A stretch of DNA of 64,000 nt from assembly GCF_030272615.1 (NCBI RefSeq), contig NC_081415.1, forward strand, positions 376,789,392 through 376,853,391. Reading direction: 5' to 3'. A program made the translations under genes and the position numbers. How positions within the stretch are numbered: position 1 is the stretch's first letter; each line of letters begins with the position of its first letter. Below are positions 11,306 through 24,371 of the stretch, one piece after another. The notes below the pieces were generated by a model, which worked only from the letters and a program-made list of their open reading frames with translations, was not told the origin of the DNA and searched no databases. Source of the stretch: Cryptomeria japonica (taxonomy: Eukaryota; Streptophyta; Pinopsida; Cupressales; Cupressaceae).

Positions 11306-14300
11306 TGTGACAACTTTTTCAAAATCTTGGTTTAAATGCGTCATTTTTGTCTCCAAGACACATTTTTTGAGGTACAAAAATCACATTTGTTAGTATCAAA
11401 TGATTGGGAGGTGTCTTTTCCATCCTTGTCCAAGTTTTGGTGAGTTTTGGTCTTCATTTTCCTAGCTTTTTGTTCAATTTCGGGTTTCAGAGCAGTCACT
11501 GTAGGTTGAAGATTTTACTCTTAAGGAACACTTCTCGAGGCAAAAAAAAATCTTCTTTCTAGACTGGACTGATCTACAGTCCATCCTCAATTCACGTTTC
11601 AAATTCCATTGCATTTTGAGTTCATTTGCTATGTCTTTTCTTCAATTTCAGGTTTTTTCTTCCTAACTACAGGTGAGGAATTTTCCTTCCATTGCAGGTT
11701 AGGAGTTTTTCTTGTTTTTGTGTTGTAGGGAAATTTTAAAACAATTACAAGTGCACTTTATTTAAAACTTGTAACTTGTTACTTTTTATTTCCCTCTTTA
11801 TTTTTATGTCTTTTAAGTTGTTTGTAGGAACTTTTTAGACAGATTACAAGTTAAATTAAAAATACAACTTTAATAAGAACTTGTAAGTTCTCATAAAAGT
11901 TCCTACTTTGTGCTTTTAAGTTGTAATAGGGATTTTATTTCCCTATTACAAGTCTTTTTAAATTTTTAAATTTTTTTTTGTCTTATGTTTACTTGTAATG
12001 GGAATTTTATTTCCCTATTACAAGTTTTTATGTTTTTATTCCTTTTAGTTGTAATAGGGATTTTATTTCCCTATTACAAGTCTTTATGTTCCTTTATGTT
12101 TTTAAAACTTGTAATGGGGATTTGATTTCCATATTACAAGTTGTTTTGTTATTTCTTTTTGCTCTTCTTCCTTTCAAACCCAAAATTGCTCAAGTGAAGG
12201 AAAAGTAATGCAATTTAAAACTTGTAAAGGGGTTTTAAAAACCCGATTGCATCTTTGGAGGGCACATTTGCTTGTAGTTGGAGAGAAAAAACCCGATCTA
12301 CATTATTGCTCTCACAAATCTGATTTTTGCAGCATTATTCCCTTGAATCCATCCCACATTCTTGTTATGATGCTAGAGATTGATGGTTGGTGCCACATTT
12401 TTGGGATTCAACGATTTTGGCAAACACATTGTGCATAAATATGGGGAATTTTGACTGCATTTTTTTATGTGTAAGATCCATAATTTGGGTGCCCATATTC
12501 TGCCATTGTTGCCACATTTGCAACATGTTTTACATCCTTCATTCATTGAAGAATGTTTGACATCAAACGTATCTCTCCTTCCAAGCCATTTTTTGTGGAG
12601 TTGCATGAATGGAAATCCGTTTTTAGCTACCAAGGAATAAAAACATGTTGGCTTCTTCACCTATTTATAAGAGCATTACGGTTTCTCCCAAGCTCATTTA
12701 TTTTGACCAAGCAAGATTTCAGGTTTTATAAATTTGATTACAAATTGAAGTCTTTTCTCTCTTCCAAAGTTGTCAAGCTAAAAATTTGTCTTTCCTTGTC
12801 ACATAAAGTTTGCCATTACCAGTCAAAATCATTCTTTCCATTCTCCCCTCATATCAAAACCCCATTTCATCCATTCATTTCACACCTTCAATCATTTTTT
12901 CCATTTAAAGTCTACTTGTAGTCAGAATTTTAAAACCCGATTGCAATTATGTCTTCACATGCAGTCAGCCTTCCAAAACCCAAAATTGGTCCAAAATGCA
13001 CTCAACAAACTCTTGAAAAACGAGTCATAAAGGTCCAATTAGAAGTGAAAACTTGTGGTTACCCATTACACATATGAAGTTGCATGTTTGTTCTTCACAA
13101 TTGCAAGTTAATTCTCGTGGTTTTCTACACATGTAATGCAGTTTCCAAAACCCAAGATTCACTTGTGAGCCCATTTTTGCATCAATTTATCCCTTCCCTT
13201 GTCATTCTTGTTTGCACACATGACCTAAAAAATCAATAAATTAAGGCATGGCCCTTATTTTGCAAGCAGATTTCAAGATTGGAAGATGATACAAAGAAGA
13301 GATACAACAACAATTCATGGATACAAATTATAGAATGCTTTCAAGACAAAGATGGTCATGACATGAAAAGAGGAATGCAGCCCTTTCCCTCTTGAATAAA
13401 TGGTACTACCCCAAGCATGTGAAGGGTTGGAATTCACTAGTCAAAGACACGGAGACTATCAAGAATGAAAATTCTCATTTCGGTTCGAGATGTCTTCACC
13501 AATCCTAAATACTTCAAGTTCTAGCATCCTAAAGTAGCATGAAGATTTTCAAAACAAAGGATGATGTAGTTAGAGTCGTGTCTTCAGACGCATAGAATAG
13601 TATCTATTACGCATTTGTAATTTTGTTTTGACAAGTTACATGTAAAAACAAGTCTTGTAATTGCAAGTGTCACTTTCACTTGCACTTTTGTACAATGTAA
13701 TTACATTTAAGGTAGCTACAAGTTGAGTTAGATTACGACTATAGTTGGAATAAGTCATGGTGGTTGAGAGAATTTCTCAAGTTAGTTAGGATCCTCTCAC
13801 CTTTTTCTCAAGGCTCCTCTCCTATAAATACTTGAGGGGATATATTGTAATTTTTATCTTTTGGAAAGAAAGCAAGTAAACTCTGCTAAAATCTATAGCA
13901 AGAAAGACTTTGTGCTTTTTATATGTAAATTGAAGTTGAAAGAAATAGAAAAAGACTTCTCAAGGATTGAGACTTTGTGCTAAATATTTTGAGTTTGTGT
14001 TCAATATTATCTTCCTTGATAGAGTTTCTATAAGAGCTTAGTCAAATTTGATTTGCAGACTTTGTGTTGCAAGTATTGGAGATCAATATCAGTTAGAGTA
14101 GATATTATGTTCGGAGAAGTTGTAGGACTTTGTGTCTACACTTGTTCTTGAGAGAAAGTAGAAGTAGATTTTGTGATAAGAAATAGCTGGGAGACTTTGA
14201 ACTCACACTGGTTTTTGATTTTTTATGTAGATAAGAATAAGATATTTAAGACTTTGTGCTGCCATACTTTATTCTTGTTATCATTAATATAGAAAAGGGT

Positions 14301-14641
14301 AGATAGGATTTCACATATTCAAGACTTTGAGCTTGATATTGTTGTCTCGTCCCAAAGGAAGTTATGGAAGTTTTTGTTCTTTTAGGAAACTTCATTTCCT
14401 TTCTCTCACTTTGTTTTATATGTTTTTATTGTTGTTATTTTCAATTCCTATCACTTTTCTATGAAGATGATAGGATATAGTTTTTTTTGAAGGATGAAGA
14501 AAAAATTGTTGTCTCGTCTATTTTTAGTTTAAGAATATATAGATAGGGAAGCCTTCCCTTAAATAGGAGAGTATAATACTCACACGTTGTGGATAAAATC
14601 ACAATTTTGTACATCCCCCAGGTGTACAAAATTTTCTACCA
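11306..14641 (+). repeat. 5' LTR of G3, about 3.3 kb
   Basis: Begins near TGTGACAACTTTTTC and ends ATTTTCTACCA just before the PBS. Homology to the right LTR starts at TTTCAAAATCTTGGTT and is continuous across S1. It contains the palindrome array at 11921-12140 and a TATA-like TATAAATAC near 13831. No gene is seen; open frames at 12208-12921 are short and unsupported. Confidence 0.7.
11921..12140. repeat. Array of four palindromes in the G3 LTR
   Basis: Four copies of a perfect or near-perfect inverted repeat, arms TTGTAATAGGGA and TCCCTATTACAA around ATTTTAT, lie at 11921-11952, 11992-12024, 12049-12080 and 12108-12140. They are separated by T-rich spacers. The same array is present in the right LTR (17689-17708 plus 25299-25500). 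Confidence 0.85.
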
Positions 14642-14650
14642 ATAATTTTT

Positions 14651-14669
14651 TGGCGACTCTACTGGGGAC
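14651..14669 (+). other. Primer-binding site of G3
   Basis: TGGCGACTCTACTGGGGAC lies 9 bp after the LTR end. It is a common type of PBS in plant Ty3/gypsy elements and differs from the PBS of G0 and G2, so G3 belongs to another family. Confidence 0.8.
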
Positions 14670-14966
14670 ACAAATGCATTCGAAAGTCTCACGCTTTCAT
14701 ATGAAGTCTAGTGTCTTGTTGTTTTTAGAATAACTTTTCTTGGGTTTCTGTTGAACAAGAGATTTGAAATATTTTGTTAATTCTATCTTAGAATATTTGA
14801 TATTAATTTGTTGAATCATTATAGTATATTGACTCATCCAAGTTACCATTGGTGACTCCATTGAGATACGATACACATCCAAAAGCCTCATGATTTTGTT
14901 TGGAGTATACTGGTATCCTATTCATTGTAATTGTAGTTTTTCAAGCTTTCACCAAGGACATGTAAG

Positions 14967-15984
14967 ATGGTTGCTTAAGGTCCTAGGGGAATTCTTTTGG
15001 TCCGTTGAAATTGACTCCACCATTAAATGATCTTCATGATGGTTCAAGGAAGAAATTTTCCAAGTTCTTTGGAGATCGAAGACAACATCCAGATGAGCAC
15101 ATCGTTGCCTTCTATATTGCATGTGGTGTTTTTGGTGTGGAACATGAGGATGTTTCAGTGAGGCTTTTGATTGAAACATTCCAAGGTGTTGTTGCAGATT
15201 GGTTCTACCACCTCACGCCACAAACCATCACAAATTGGGCTACACTCAGAAAAAAATTTGAATAAAGGTTCAAGCTTGTAGAGGACGTACATTGATAGCT
15301 TAGTTCACTCAAATGAAAAAGGAGCCACATGAACCCATACGCCAGTTTTTGGCTAAATTCAACAAGTTGTCTAACAGAATTCCAACTATTGCTCAACCTA
15401 CTGCTGCAAATTTGAAGTGCTTCTTCATCAATCCTCAAGTGCCTCAGGTAAGTTTTTTGTTGAGAAGGGTTGTTCCAAGAGACCTTGCAGCAATGCAAGC
15501 CTTAGCAATCGATAATGAAGATGATCTTATCCTTGTTGGTAAGATAAAGATAGAGCCAAATGGGTCCAAAGAAATCTCTTCTTTGGGATCATGGTCTACC
15601 AAGAGAACAAATCTCATGGTGCAAAGGTTGGCTAATGAGTTGGTTTCCCTCAAAAGGCAAATAATTCAAGGTGTATTCTCTTCCCCTTATGAAGAAGACA
15701 TTCCAAGGAGGTCGTATCCAAATACTACTCCTAGTTATGTAACTAGAAATCAAGACAAGCTTCCTTCATCACCAAAAAGGCTTGCTCTTGAGGCACCACC
15801 AACAAATGCAGTAGTGGAGAATTCTGAATCTGAACAAAGTGACCTTGTCGGTATCTTCCAAGAAGAGGAGGAAGCAAACATAGCTGGAAACTCTCAAATT
15901 CGGTTTATGTTGTTCCACAAAGTTAATGAACAAAAAAAAAAGACCATGTCAGAGACCATGAGGAATACACAACAAGAGGTTTAG
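14967..15984 (+). pseudogene. G3 gag pseudogene
   Basis: Starts with ATG at 14967, with a stop at codon 4 (MVA then TAA). The capsid-like part LNDLHDGSRKKFSKFFGDRR, HPDEHIVAFYIACGVFG, VADWFYHLTPQTITNWATL (15005-15265) is typical of plant gypsy Gag. TAA follows near 15262. A shifted frame (15313-15984) continues with EPIRQFLAKFNKLSNRIP, LASLKRQ-type helices and an acidic tail. No zinc knuckle was found. Gag identity is clear from family knowledge; the C-terminal part is poorly conserved. Confidence 0.8.
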
Positions 15985-15998
15985 GCCACCTTTGCAAG

Positions 15999-16559
15999 GT
16001 GCTAAGGAAGGAGGAAAATCACATCATGGGATGTGAAAAGATGGTTTATGAACATGAACATAATTATATTTTAAAGTTTGGAAAGTTTCATGAGAGTTGT
16101 CATGAAGCAAAGTTCAACAGTCCTATTCAAAAGAGCAAAGAAAATATTCAAGAGGATACATTTTGGGATGAGATGGAACTATTTTGTTCATGCTTTGATG
16201 ACAAACCAGTATCCCATAAGTTAGAAGATCATGAGCATCTTGGGAAAGATGAGAATGAAGGGTCTATTTTCCAAGATGGAGGTTTTGATATTTGTTCAAG
16301 TCCTCAAGAAAGTTCTATAGAAGAGTATTGTTCAAGTCTTGTTGATGATTCTCTCCAATCAGAAGTTTGTGAAAAACATAGTGAGGAATGCAATGTAGTC
16401 ATGTTTTCATTTGACTCACATGAAGGAGATCTTTCTGTTCAGCATGAGGTTGTCATGGTTGAAAAACTAGCTATTCTAGTTGCAGCTAATAAGAATTCAG
16501 TTTTTGTACATCAAGGGGATGTCCAATTAGACATCTTGCTTGGTTGGAGGATAATGTAA
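15999..16559 (+). CDS. Unrecognised acidic ORF downstream of G3 gag
   Basis: 186 codons starting MLRKEENHIMGCEKMVY. It is rich in Glu, Asp, Ser, His and Cys, with no motif I recognise and no membrane segment. It sits where protease-RT would be in an autonomous element and starts 15 bp after the gag frame ends, so it may be a gag C-terminal extension reached by frameshift, or a remnant of the region between gag and pol. Similar codons continue in broken frames to about 16850. Confidence 0.4.
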   Translation: MLRKEENHIMGCEKMVYEHEHNYILKFGKFHESCHEAKFNSPIQKSKENIQEDTFWDEMELFCSCFDDKPVSHKLEDHEHLGKDENEGSIFQDGGFDICSSPQESSIEEYCSSLVDDSLQSEVCEKHSEECNVVMFSFDSHEGDLSVQHEVVMVEKLAILVAANKNSVFVHQGDVQLDILLGWRIM

Positions 16560-17063
16560 AATGAGAGGCTCCACTTGTACATGAGCTTGAAGATAAAATG
16601 GAGAAAGGAATAAAGGATGCATATGTGGTTGAGAAAGAGTAGTCTGATTTCAAAAATCTACTTTAGAGCAGCAGTACATATGATTCATTTCAAGAGGAAG
16701 GTGAATTGTTTCATCTTTTCCAAGGAGTGTTGCATCAAGCTATAGTACAATCATTTGTACTTCAATTGTCTATGGCTACTTATGATCATGTAAGGCATTA
16801 CAAGCTTTTGAAAAAAGGATGCTACTTTGGTGAGCCAGTAAATGGCTTTATTTGAAAGGTTTTCATTCTGCCTAGTTTAGGATAGGTAGGTTTCCATTTT
16901 CAATAAGTGCAATTGCACAAGTCTGAATTTTGTTTTCAGTCATATCATCCTCCTTGTCATCTATGTCTTTTTTGCCTAACTCTATAGCCTAATCGATACT
17001 AAGGAACTTAAAGATCTGGATTCTACTCCCTTCAATCATTCCAACAATCAAAGGAAGTTCCCT
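16560..17063 (+). other. 3' end of G3 internal region, broken coding remnant
   Basis: Short in-frame pieces continue the preceding ORF with stops up to about 16850, then sequence without coding signal runs to the right LTR. No convincing polypurine tract was found. Confidence 0.4.
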
Positions 17064-19229
17064 AGTCAAAGACTCTTTCAAAATCTTGGTTCAAATGTGT
17101 TATTTTTGTCTACAAGGCATGTTTTGCGAGGTACAAAACTCACATTTGTTAATATCAAATCATTTGGAGGTTTCTATGCCATCATTGTCCAAGTTTTGGT
17201 GAGTTTTGGTCTTCATTTTCATAGCTTTTTGTTCAATTTCGGGTTTTAGAGCTATCACTGCAGGTTGAAGATTTTACTCTTAAGGCATGCTTCTTGAGGA
17301 AATACTTTTGCTTCTTGCTGGACTGGACTGATCTTTGGTCCATCCTCAATTTACATTTCAAATTTCATCGCGTTTTGAGTTTGTTTGCTATGTCTTTTCT
17401 TCAATTTTGGGTTTTTTCTTCCTAACTACAGATGGGGAATTTTCTTTCCATTATAGGTTAGGAGTTTTTCTTGTTTTTGTGTTGTAGGTAAATTTTAAAA
17501 TAATTACAAGTGCACTTTATTTAAAACGTGTAACTTGTAACTTACTTTTTATTTCCCTCTTGCTTTTTTATATCTTTTAAGTTGTTTTTAGGAACTTTTT
17601 AGACAAATTACAAGTTAAATTAAAAATACAAGTTTAATGAGAACTTGTAAGTTCTCATAAAAGTTCCTACTTTGAGCTTTTAAGTTGTAATAGGGATTAT
17701 ATTTCCCTTGTTGGCATTGTGTTGTCATTGATGTCAACCAATATAGCATGTTACCAGTATAATAGGATAACTGGTATACAACTTAGTATTGGCTTGTGTT
17801 GAAGACATATTGATTGGTGAAGGCATAGTAATGCAGACAAGTAATGCATGAAACCGGTATGAAGATGTGGCATCCAAATTGATGAAGATGCAACATGATG
17901 ACAATTGCTAGAGAGCAAAGTTGTTGGCTATTGATTTTGATGAAGAGGTGCAATGTTACTAAAGATCACATCAACACCGGAGGTGATGTACACTTGCCAA
18001 CTAGTAAGTGTGTGCCTAGCATGTTAGCAAAAGGCTAGTCATTCAAGAAGGGTATACCGGCATAAAGGGTGAAGTCATTCAGCAGGACTCCCATCGGAAG
18101 AAGATGATACCACAGGTTGGAGTTTGGACTACTGCAAGATAGTAAGGTAGACAAAGGGGATGTCTACTAGGTTATGTGTAGGAGATGTATATGCTCACAC
18201 AAGGAGATCGCAATTGTGCAATGTCGGTAGCAGATGGTAAGTGTGTGGTGGTTTACATCGAATCTACACACTAAGATGCTACAGGTGCATGAAATCAAAG
18301 ATATGCACCAGATCGGAAAGTGTAGGCATGGTGTGCTACTGGGATAAAGGAAGGAGAGTTGAGTTGATGAGTTTGTCACTATGGAAAACCGGTGAAGATG
18401 TGACTAAGTCAAATGATGCTTGAGTCTCTACAATAACACACATGGAGTTACTAGGATGCAAATTGAAAAAGGTGTTGCCTCAGTGTATTGTGTTGGAGAA
18501 TGATGACATGTTGTCATCTAGGTGGTTACCGGTATGCAAAGAAGTGCAAAAGAAAAAGGCCCTCATCAGATGATGATGAACATGATTCATGCGGAGAACT
18601 GGCATGTTAGGATGACTAGGCAAAGGTACTACAATGGCAAGACCAAGAAGTCATTGGAAAGAAGGTTAACTAGCAAGGTGATTTGTGCCAGTGGGTTTAG
18701 TGGATTGGTAGGTGTATACCGGTTAAGTATGTGGTCGGTGACTAAGCTTGAACTGACTCAGTGAGCAGAGGTGGACACCGATAATGATGCCACGTGGAGA
18801 TGAAGTGGCAAACATACATGAACTATTGGATGGAACATGCACAGGTCATTGAACTGAGGTCGGTGAGGTAGTTGGCGGTTGGTCCAACATTAATGGTGAC
18901 TACGAAACTCGAGGATTCACAACAGAAGTTTGTGGCTCGAGATCAAATCGACAACAAAGATCCAGGACATATTGATTGTGTAGGTCGGGTTGGCAAAAAG
19001 AACAGCTAAGCCATTTATGGAGTTTGACCAAGGGATGAACTGACAGATTGAATGCAAATTGCCAAACATAGAAAGTATGTTCTAGAAGGCACAAAAATGG
19101 TGGATATATGCACGCAGTCATCTCTGAGTTGTGATCCAATCAAATTTGATTGGATTCAATGTGCCTCATGATCAGTGGAGAAAACCTTAAGGCGCCAAGT
19201 TTGAATGTTTCTTATGGCGGGAAAGTCTG

Positions 19230-19240
19230 GTTATATATAT
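19230..19240 (+). promoter_or_regulatory. TATA-like box, S1 copy A
   Basis: GTTATATATATGCAGCCC. The equivalent at 24363 reads GCTATAAATATGCAGCCC, so the context is conserved between copies. It is a plausible LTR promoter. Confidence 0.5.
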
Positions 19241-19769
19241 GCAGCCCAGATGACTGAATAAAATGATGCTTCGGAAAGTGATTCTGCCAAGAAAAATCTA
19301 AGGCCAAATAGAGAAGCAAATGAAGAGTGATTTCTGTAGAGGATCATAGAGATTGAGCAGAAGGAAGTTAGTCAGTAACAGGGTTTGGCAGAGGGTTTAA
19401 CCTGTAAGGTTAAGGCAACCTACAAAGTTGCAAGAGTGCATTGGTGAAGGTAACCAGTGGTGCTAGAACTGACAAGAAGACGCCAGAAGGTGTTGCAATG
19501 CAGAGCATGTGAAGAGGAGATCTGGCATAACAGAAAAAGAGAAAAGGTAACCGGTTGAGTGAGAAGAAAAATACAGCTGACACATGTGCAAATGACAGAT
19601 GCAAATCAGATTGTTGCAGCAATAATGGCGATGAGGAGAAGGCATAGTAATGCAGACAAGTAATGCATGAAACCGGTATGAAGATATGGCATCCAAATTG
19701 ATGAACACGCAACATGATAACAACTGCTAGAGAGCAAGGTTGATGGTTGTTGATTGTGATGAAGAGGTG

Positions 19770-22700
19770 TGTTGGGACTCATCAAAATTGAGTCAAAGTT
19801 GAGAGGCCCAATTCAAAACTTTGCTCTGCATGTCAAAAAAGTACCTAAATGAGTCAGTTTGAATGGCCTAGTTAGCAAGGGGGTAAAATGGAGCCAGTTG
19901 ATTTTCAGAGGGTAAGGCTTGGGATTCATGTCCCACACCTTTCATTTGGCCTATTCAGTGATGTGCAACTTTCAGAATTCAGTTTGGAGAAGTTTACGAG
20001 GTACCCATTTTGAGGGGTGAGTTGAAAGTGCATTTTAGGCACAAATACAGATTTTATTGAGTAGCCTACTTTGAGCAATTACATCTTTTGCCCTATTGAT
20101 CTTCATGGAGAAATTAAAAATGGATTCAATTGTATGCATTAATGTGATTCATCCTGCAAAATTTCAGGTCTTTACGAATCCATTTGCTCAATTTTTGAAG
20201 CCAAATCCATTTGCAGTTTGTGTGGTTTGACTAGTCCCCGTTTCGACAGCTAGTCGGAGCCCTGTTTCACACAAGTGTAAAAGTTGCCTCAGTAAGCGTC
20301 ATTCCATAATGTTTGCTCTAGGTTATTACTGGTATAAATGATGAGCTATGTTTCAAATTTCAAGCCTCTGTCAATCCGTTTGATCGGTTTTCAGAAGGAT
20401 TCATTTAGCTATCATTTTTAGTTATCCGCACTTCCAGTGATATATCAGTTAATGTAGCCATTTTTGTGAGCGCGCCGTTTGCATCCTGTCAGTCTGGTGA
20501 TCAAACTGAGAATTCAAAGATTTAATATGTACTTTAAGGTACCTATGTTCTGAATTTGAGGGCCTACGGAGGTCGTTTGATAATTTTGAGAAAGGCGTCA
20601 TGTGTTGCCAGGACATTGACTTCATCACGTCTGCGGTGTCGACAAAGCCAGTTGGGCATTTTCAGAAATTAAAATCTCTTCACTTGGGAATCGTCTTGAG
20701 AAACCGTTTGGTAGAAGTCATCCTTGTATATCAGAGTACACGCCTGTCAGATGGCAAGCTCCAGAAAGGTGTTTTGACATGTTTGAAAATTACGTCTTCG
20801 TGATTAAATGCGAAAATTGTGGCGTAATCGCCTGAAGGTTGTAAAATGCGGATTAATGATCTGAAAACAATGCCGATCATTTCCAAAGGTGTGTTTAAAT
20901 TTCTTGAATCATTCTAGTGGTCAGTTGCATGAAAACAAAAAAAAAATTAGTCAGACCCACTTTGGGGCCCAACCTGGCTCGATTTGCAATTCGCCAGTAG
21001 GATGCTGAAAGGCGACTTCATTTGACTGGTTACGTATGGATGAACAGACATATATCCAAAATGTTATGCTATGTCCTTTGATGACTCATAAGACACAAAT
21101 TTTATGCACTCACAATACTCAGGCCATTCATATGGCGAATATGGTCATAGTCATGAAAAAGGGGACTATGAAATGGGCTGGTTGTTCCACAGAGTTTCAT
21201 TTATCATTTATCCCTCAGTCACATCATGAAATAAGCAATGCAACTGATCTTATTATAAAACCAAACTCCCTCCTCCCATTTCCCTACTGGCCGTGGTGTT
21301 GGAGAATGATGCAGAGCTTTAAGTTAATGCCAGAGCCAGCATTGTTCACTCCTTGTGTTTGGAGGAGACATTCATTTTTTTTCAAACAAATTGCAGATTT
21401 GCTAGTGATAATCCAAATGGCCTAAATATTTGTCTCCTCCCTGCGTGGAACAGAAGGTGGAGTATGGAGAAGGCAATGAACTCCAACAGCAAATTAAAAC
21501 TATTGGCAATTCTCCCTCTGCATGGCTGTTTGGAGGCAAGTGCTGATTTATTAACAGCAAATGGCAAATGCACATTGGCAGGTGTAATTCAAATCCATGT
21601 TCTGCCAAAGTTTTCCCTCTGCATGGTAAAGGAACAGCATGACATGGGGACACTAGCAGCAATCAAAAATTACTAAAGAAAATATAGCACCTCCCTTCCC
21701 CACGTGATAACTGGAGGGGGTGTTAAAATGTGTTTTAAATAAAGGCCATTGGCAGGTGTAAAAGCCAAACTCCTGCCCCACGTTGCTTTCCCTTGCGTGG
21801 TAAACAGCAAGTAACACAGCCAATTTTAATGGCAAATGCAAACCGGTGTGACTTTGTTGTAAATAACAGCATAATGTTTTTTCCCAGCAAATGCAATATG
21901 GTAGGTGTAATGCCATCTTCTGCGTGGTATGATGAAAAGATTTTCTTTTTATAACTGCAGTAAATGGTTTCTAATCCTCCTGCATGGCAAGTGGAATGGG
22001 CATCAAACTTCAAACTCCACGATTCAGCAATTAACCTCCTCTCTCACATGCTCTCCTCCCAACAGTTCACGTGGTGAGTAAAGAGACAAATAGAAACTTT
22101 CAAGCAGATGTATATGGCGTAGAAGGAGGAGTAGAGATTTGTTAATCTTCTAAGCAATGTAAGTTTCAAAAAATCGCCATTAAAACTTAGGGAGAAAGCT
22201 CCAAAATGCAGCTACAGGCAAATAGCTTTATCCCACATTGGCCGGGAAGTGGACTATTTTGATGTTTATAACCAAAACCTTACACATCCATAATGTCAAA
22301 GCCATCAAGGTTTTGGACAGACAGTGCCTATGAGCGCCCAAGGTGGGCCCACGTGCGGGTGTGGATCCTGAGGCGATGACGATGGTGACTGAGCGGCGAC
22401 CAGGTGCACCCCACGTAGACACGCTTCTCAAGGCAAACAGGCAAAATTTTGCAGAGGAAGGCTGGCTTAACGAGTGAGCAAGTTCGAGATGGATCAACGG
22501 TGCACGTGGTTTTGCGAAGGCGAGATGCACGGAAGTTAAGCCCTGCGAAGTTGCAAAAAGGGTAAATGTTGAGCATGTTAGATGGAGATCGACGGCCCGC
22601 GCGGTTTCGCAAATTGAAGATGCATGAATGTTAGACCCTACGAAGTTGCGAAAGCCAGGTGGCGCATAGGTGGCGGGTACAATCAGTAGTCCAGCAGGCG

Positions 22701-23069
22701 GGTCCCGGTGAGGTGGCGATGACGTGGCGCTAAGGTGGTGTACACGTGGCGGCCAAGTGGCAGTGACAAAGTAGATGATGTGGCAGTGATGAGGTGTCAT
22801 CCCAAGTGGCATCCGGTCAACCCCATATATGTTGAGCTTGTGAAATGATCTATCTGCTTAATGTTGATGCAGTTATGTGTCTATAATTGTTGTATTTAGT
22901 GCATCAAAAGGGTGTCCCCCCCTAGGTCTAGCAGAACCTGAAGTGCAGGAGGATCAATTAGGGTCCTATGTTATGTTGTCCAAGCCCTGATGTGTTTTAT
23001 AGACTGAATTTGGCCATTTCATAGAAAGATTTGCAGGTGTTCTTGGGTTATCACTTTTGGTGAACAACA
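19770..23069 (+). mobile_element. Probable solo LTR S2 (3.3 kb) nested in S1
   Basis: Begins TGTTGGGACTC, ends GGTGAACAACA and is flanked by TSD AGGTG (19765-19769 and 23070-23074), exactly interrupting copy B of the S1 duplication. No coding domains and no internal pair of terminal repeats were found. A TATA-like TATTATAAAA lies at 21251-21260. 21430-22000 has degenerate repeats of GGCAGGTGTAA with CGTGGTAA. 22487-22655 has two tandem copies of a roughly 93-bp unit, and 22660-22810 has repeated GGTGGCG. The insertion is certain; solo LTR is inferred. Confidence 0.7.
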
Positions 23070-24362
23070 AGGTGGAATGTTACTAAAGATCACATCAACA
23101 CCGGAGGTGATGTACACTTTCCAACTGGCAAGCATGTGCCCGACATGTTAGAAAAAGTTTAGTCATTGAAGAAGGGTATAACGGCATAAAGGGTGAAGTC
23201 ATTCAGCAGGACTCCCACCAAAAGAAGATGATACCATAGGTCGAAATTTGGACTGCTGCAAGATAGTAAGGTAGACAAAGGGGATGTCTACTGGGTTCTA
23301 GGTAGGATATGTATATTCTCACACAAGGATATCACACTTGTGCAATGTCGATAGCAAATGGTAAGTGTGTGCTAGTTTACACTGGATCTACTGGTGAATC
23401 ACTAAGCTGCCACAGGTGCATGAAATCAAAGATATGCATCAGATCAGAAAGTGTAGACATGGTGTGCTACCGGGACAAAGGAAGGAGAGTTGAGTTGATG
23501 AGTTTGTCACTCTGCAAAACTGGCGAAGATGTGACTCAGTCAAATGATACTTGAGGCTCTATAGTAACACGGATGGAGTTACCAGGATGCAGATTGAAAA
23601 AGGTGTTGCCTCAGTGCATTGTGTTGGAGAATGATGACATGGAGTCATCTAGGTGGTTACCAGTGTGCAAAGAAGTGCAGAAGAAAAAGTCCCTCATCAG
23701 ATGATGATGAACATGATGCATGCAATGAACCGGCATGTTTGGATGACCAGGCAAAGGTACTACATCAACAAGACCAAGAAGTCAATGGAAAGAAGGTTAA
23801 TGGGCAAGGTGATTTGTGCCAGTAGGTTTAGTAGACTGGTAGGTGTATATCAGTTAAGTGTGTGGTCGGTGACTAAGCCTGAACCGACTCAGTGAGAAGA
23901 GGTGGATACCGATAATAATGCCATGTGGAGATGAAGTGGAAAACATACATGAACTAGTGGATGGAACATGCATAGGTTGGTGAAGTGAGGTCAGTGAGGT
24001 AGTTGGTGGTTGGTCTGAAATTAATGGTGATTGCGAAGCTTGAGGATTCACGGCAAAATTTTGTGGCTTGAGATCAAATCAACAACAAAGATCCAGGACA
24101 GATTGATTGTGGAGGTCGGGTTGGTGAAGGGAACAACTAAGCCATTTATGGCATTTGACCAAGGGATGAACTGACAGATTGAATGAAGATTGCCAAACAT
24201 ATAAAGTGTGTTTTGGAAGGAACAAAAATGGTGGATATGTGCAGACAATCATCTCTGAGTTGTGATCCGATCAGATTTAATTGGATTCGATGTGCCTTGT
24301 GATTAGTGGAGAAAACTATAAGACACCAAGTTTGAATGTTGCTTGTGGCGGGAAAGTCTAGC

Positions 24363-24371
24363 TATAAATAT
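24363..24371 (+). promoter_or_regulatory. TATA-like box, S1 copy B
   Basis: CTATAAATATGCAGCCC, a better TATA match than copy A and in the same context. Confidence 0.5.

Noticed and set aside
22228-22812. 194-codon minus-strand ORF in S2
   Set aside because: Falls in the GC-rich repeated part of S2; composition follows the tandem units and no domain is recognisable.
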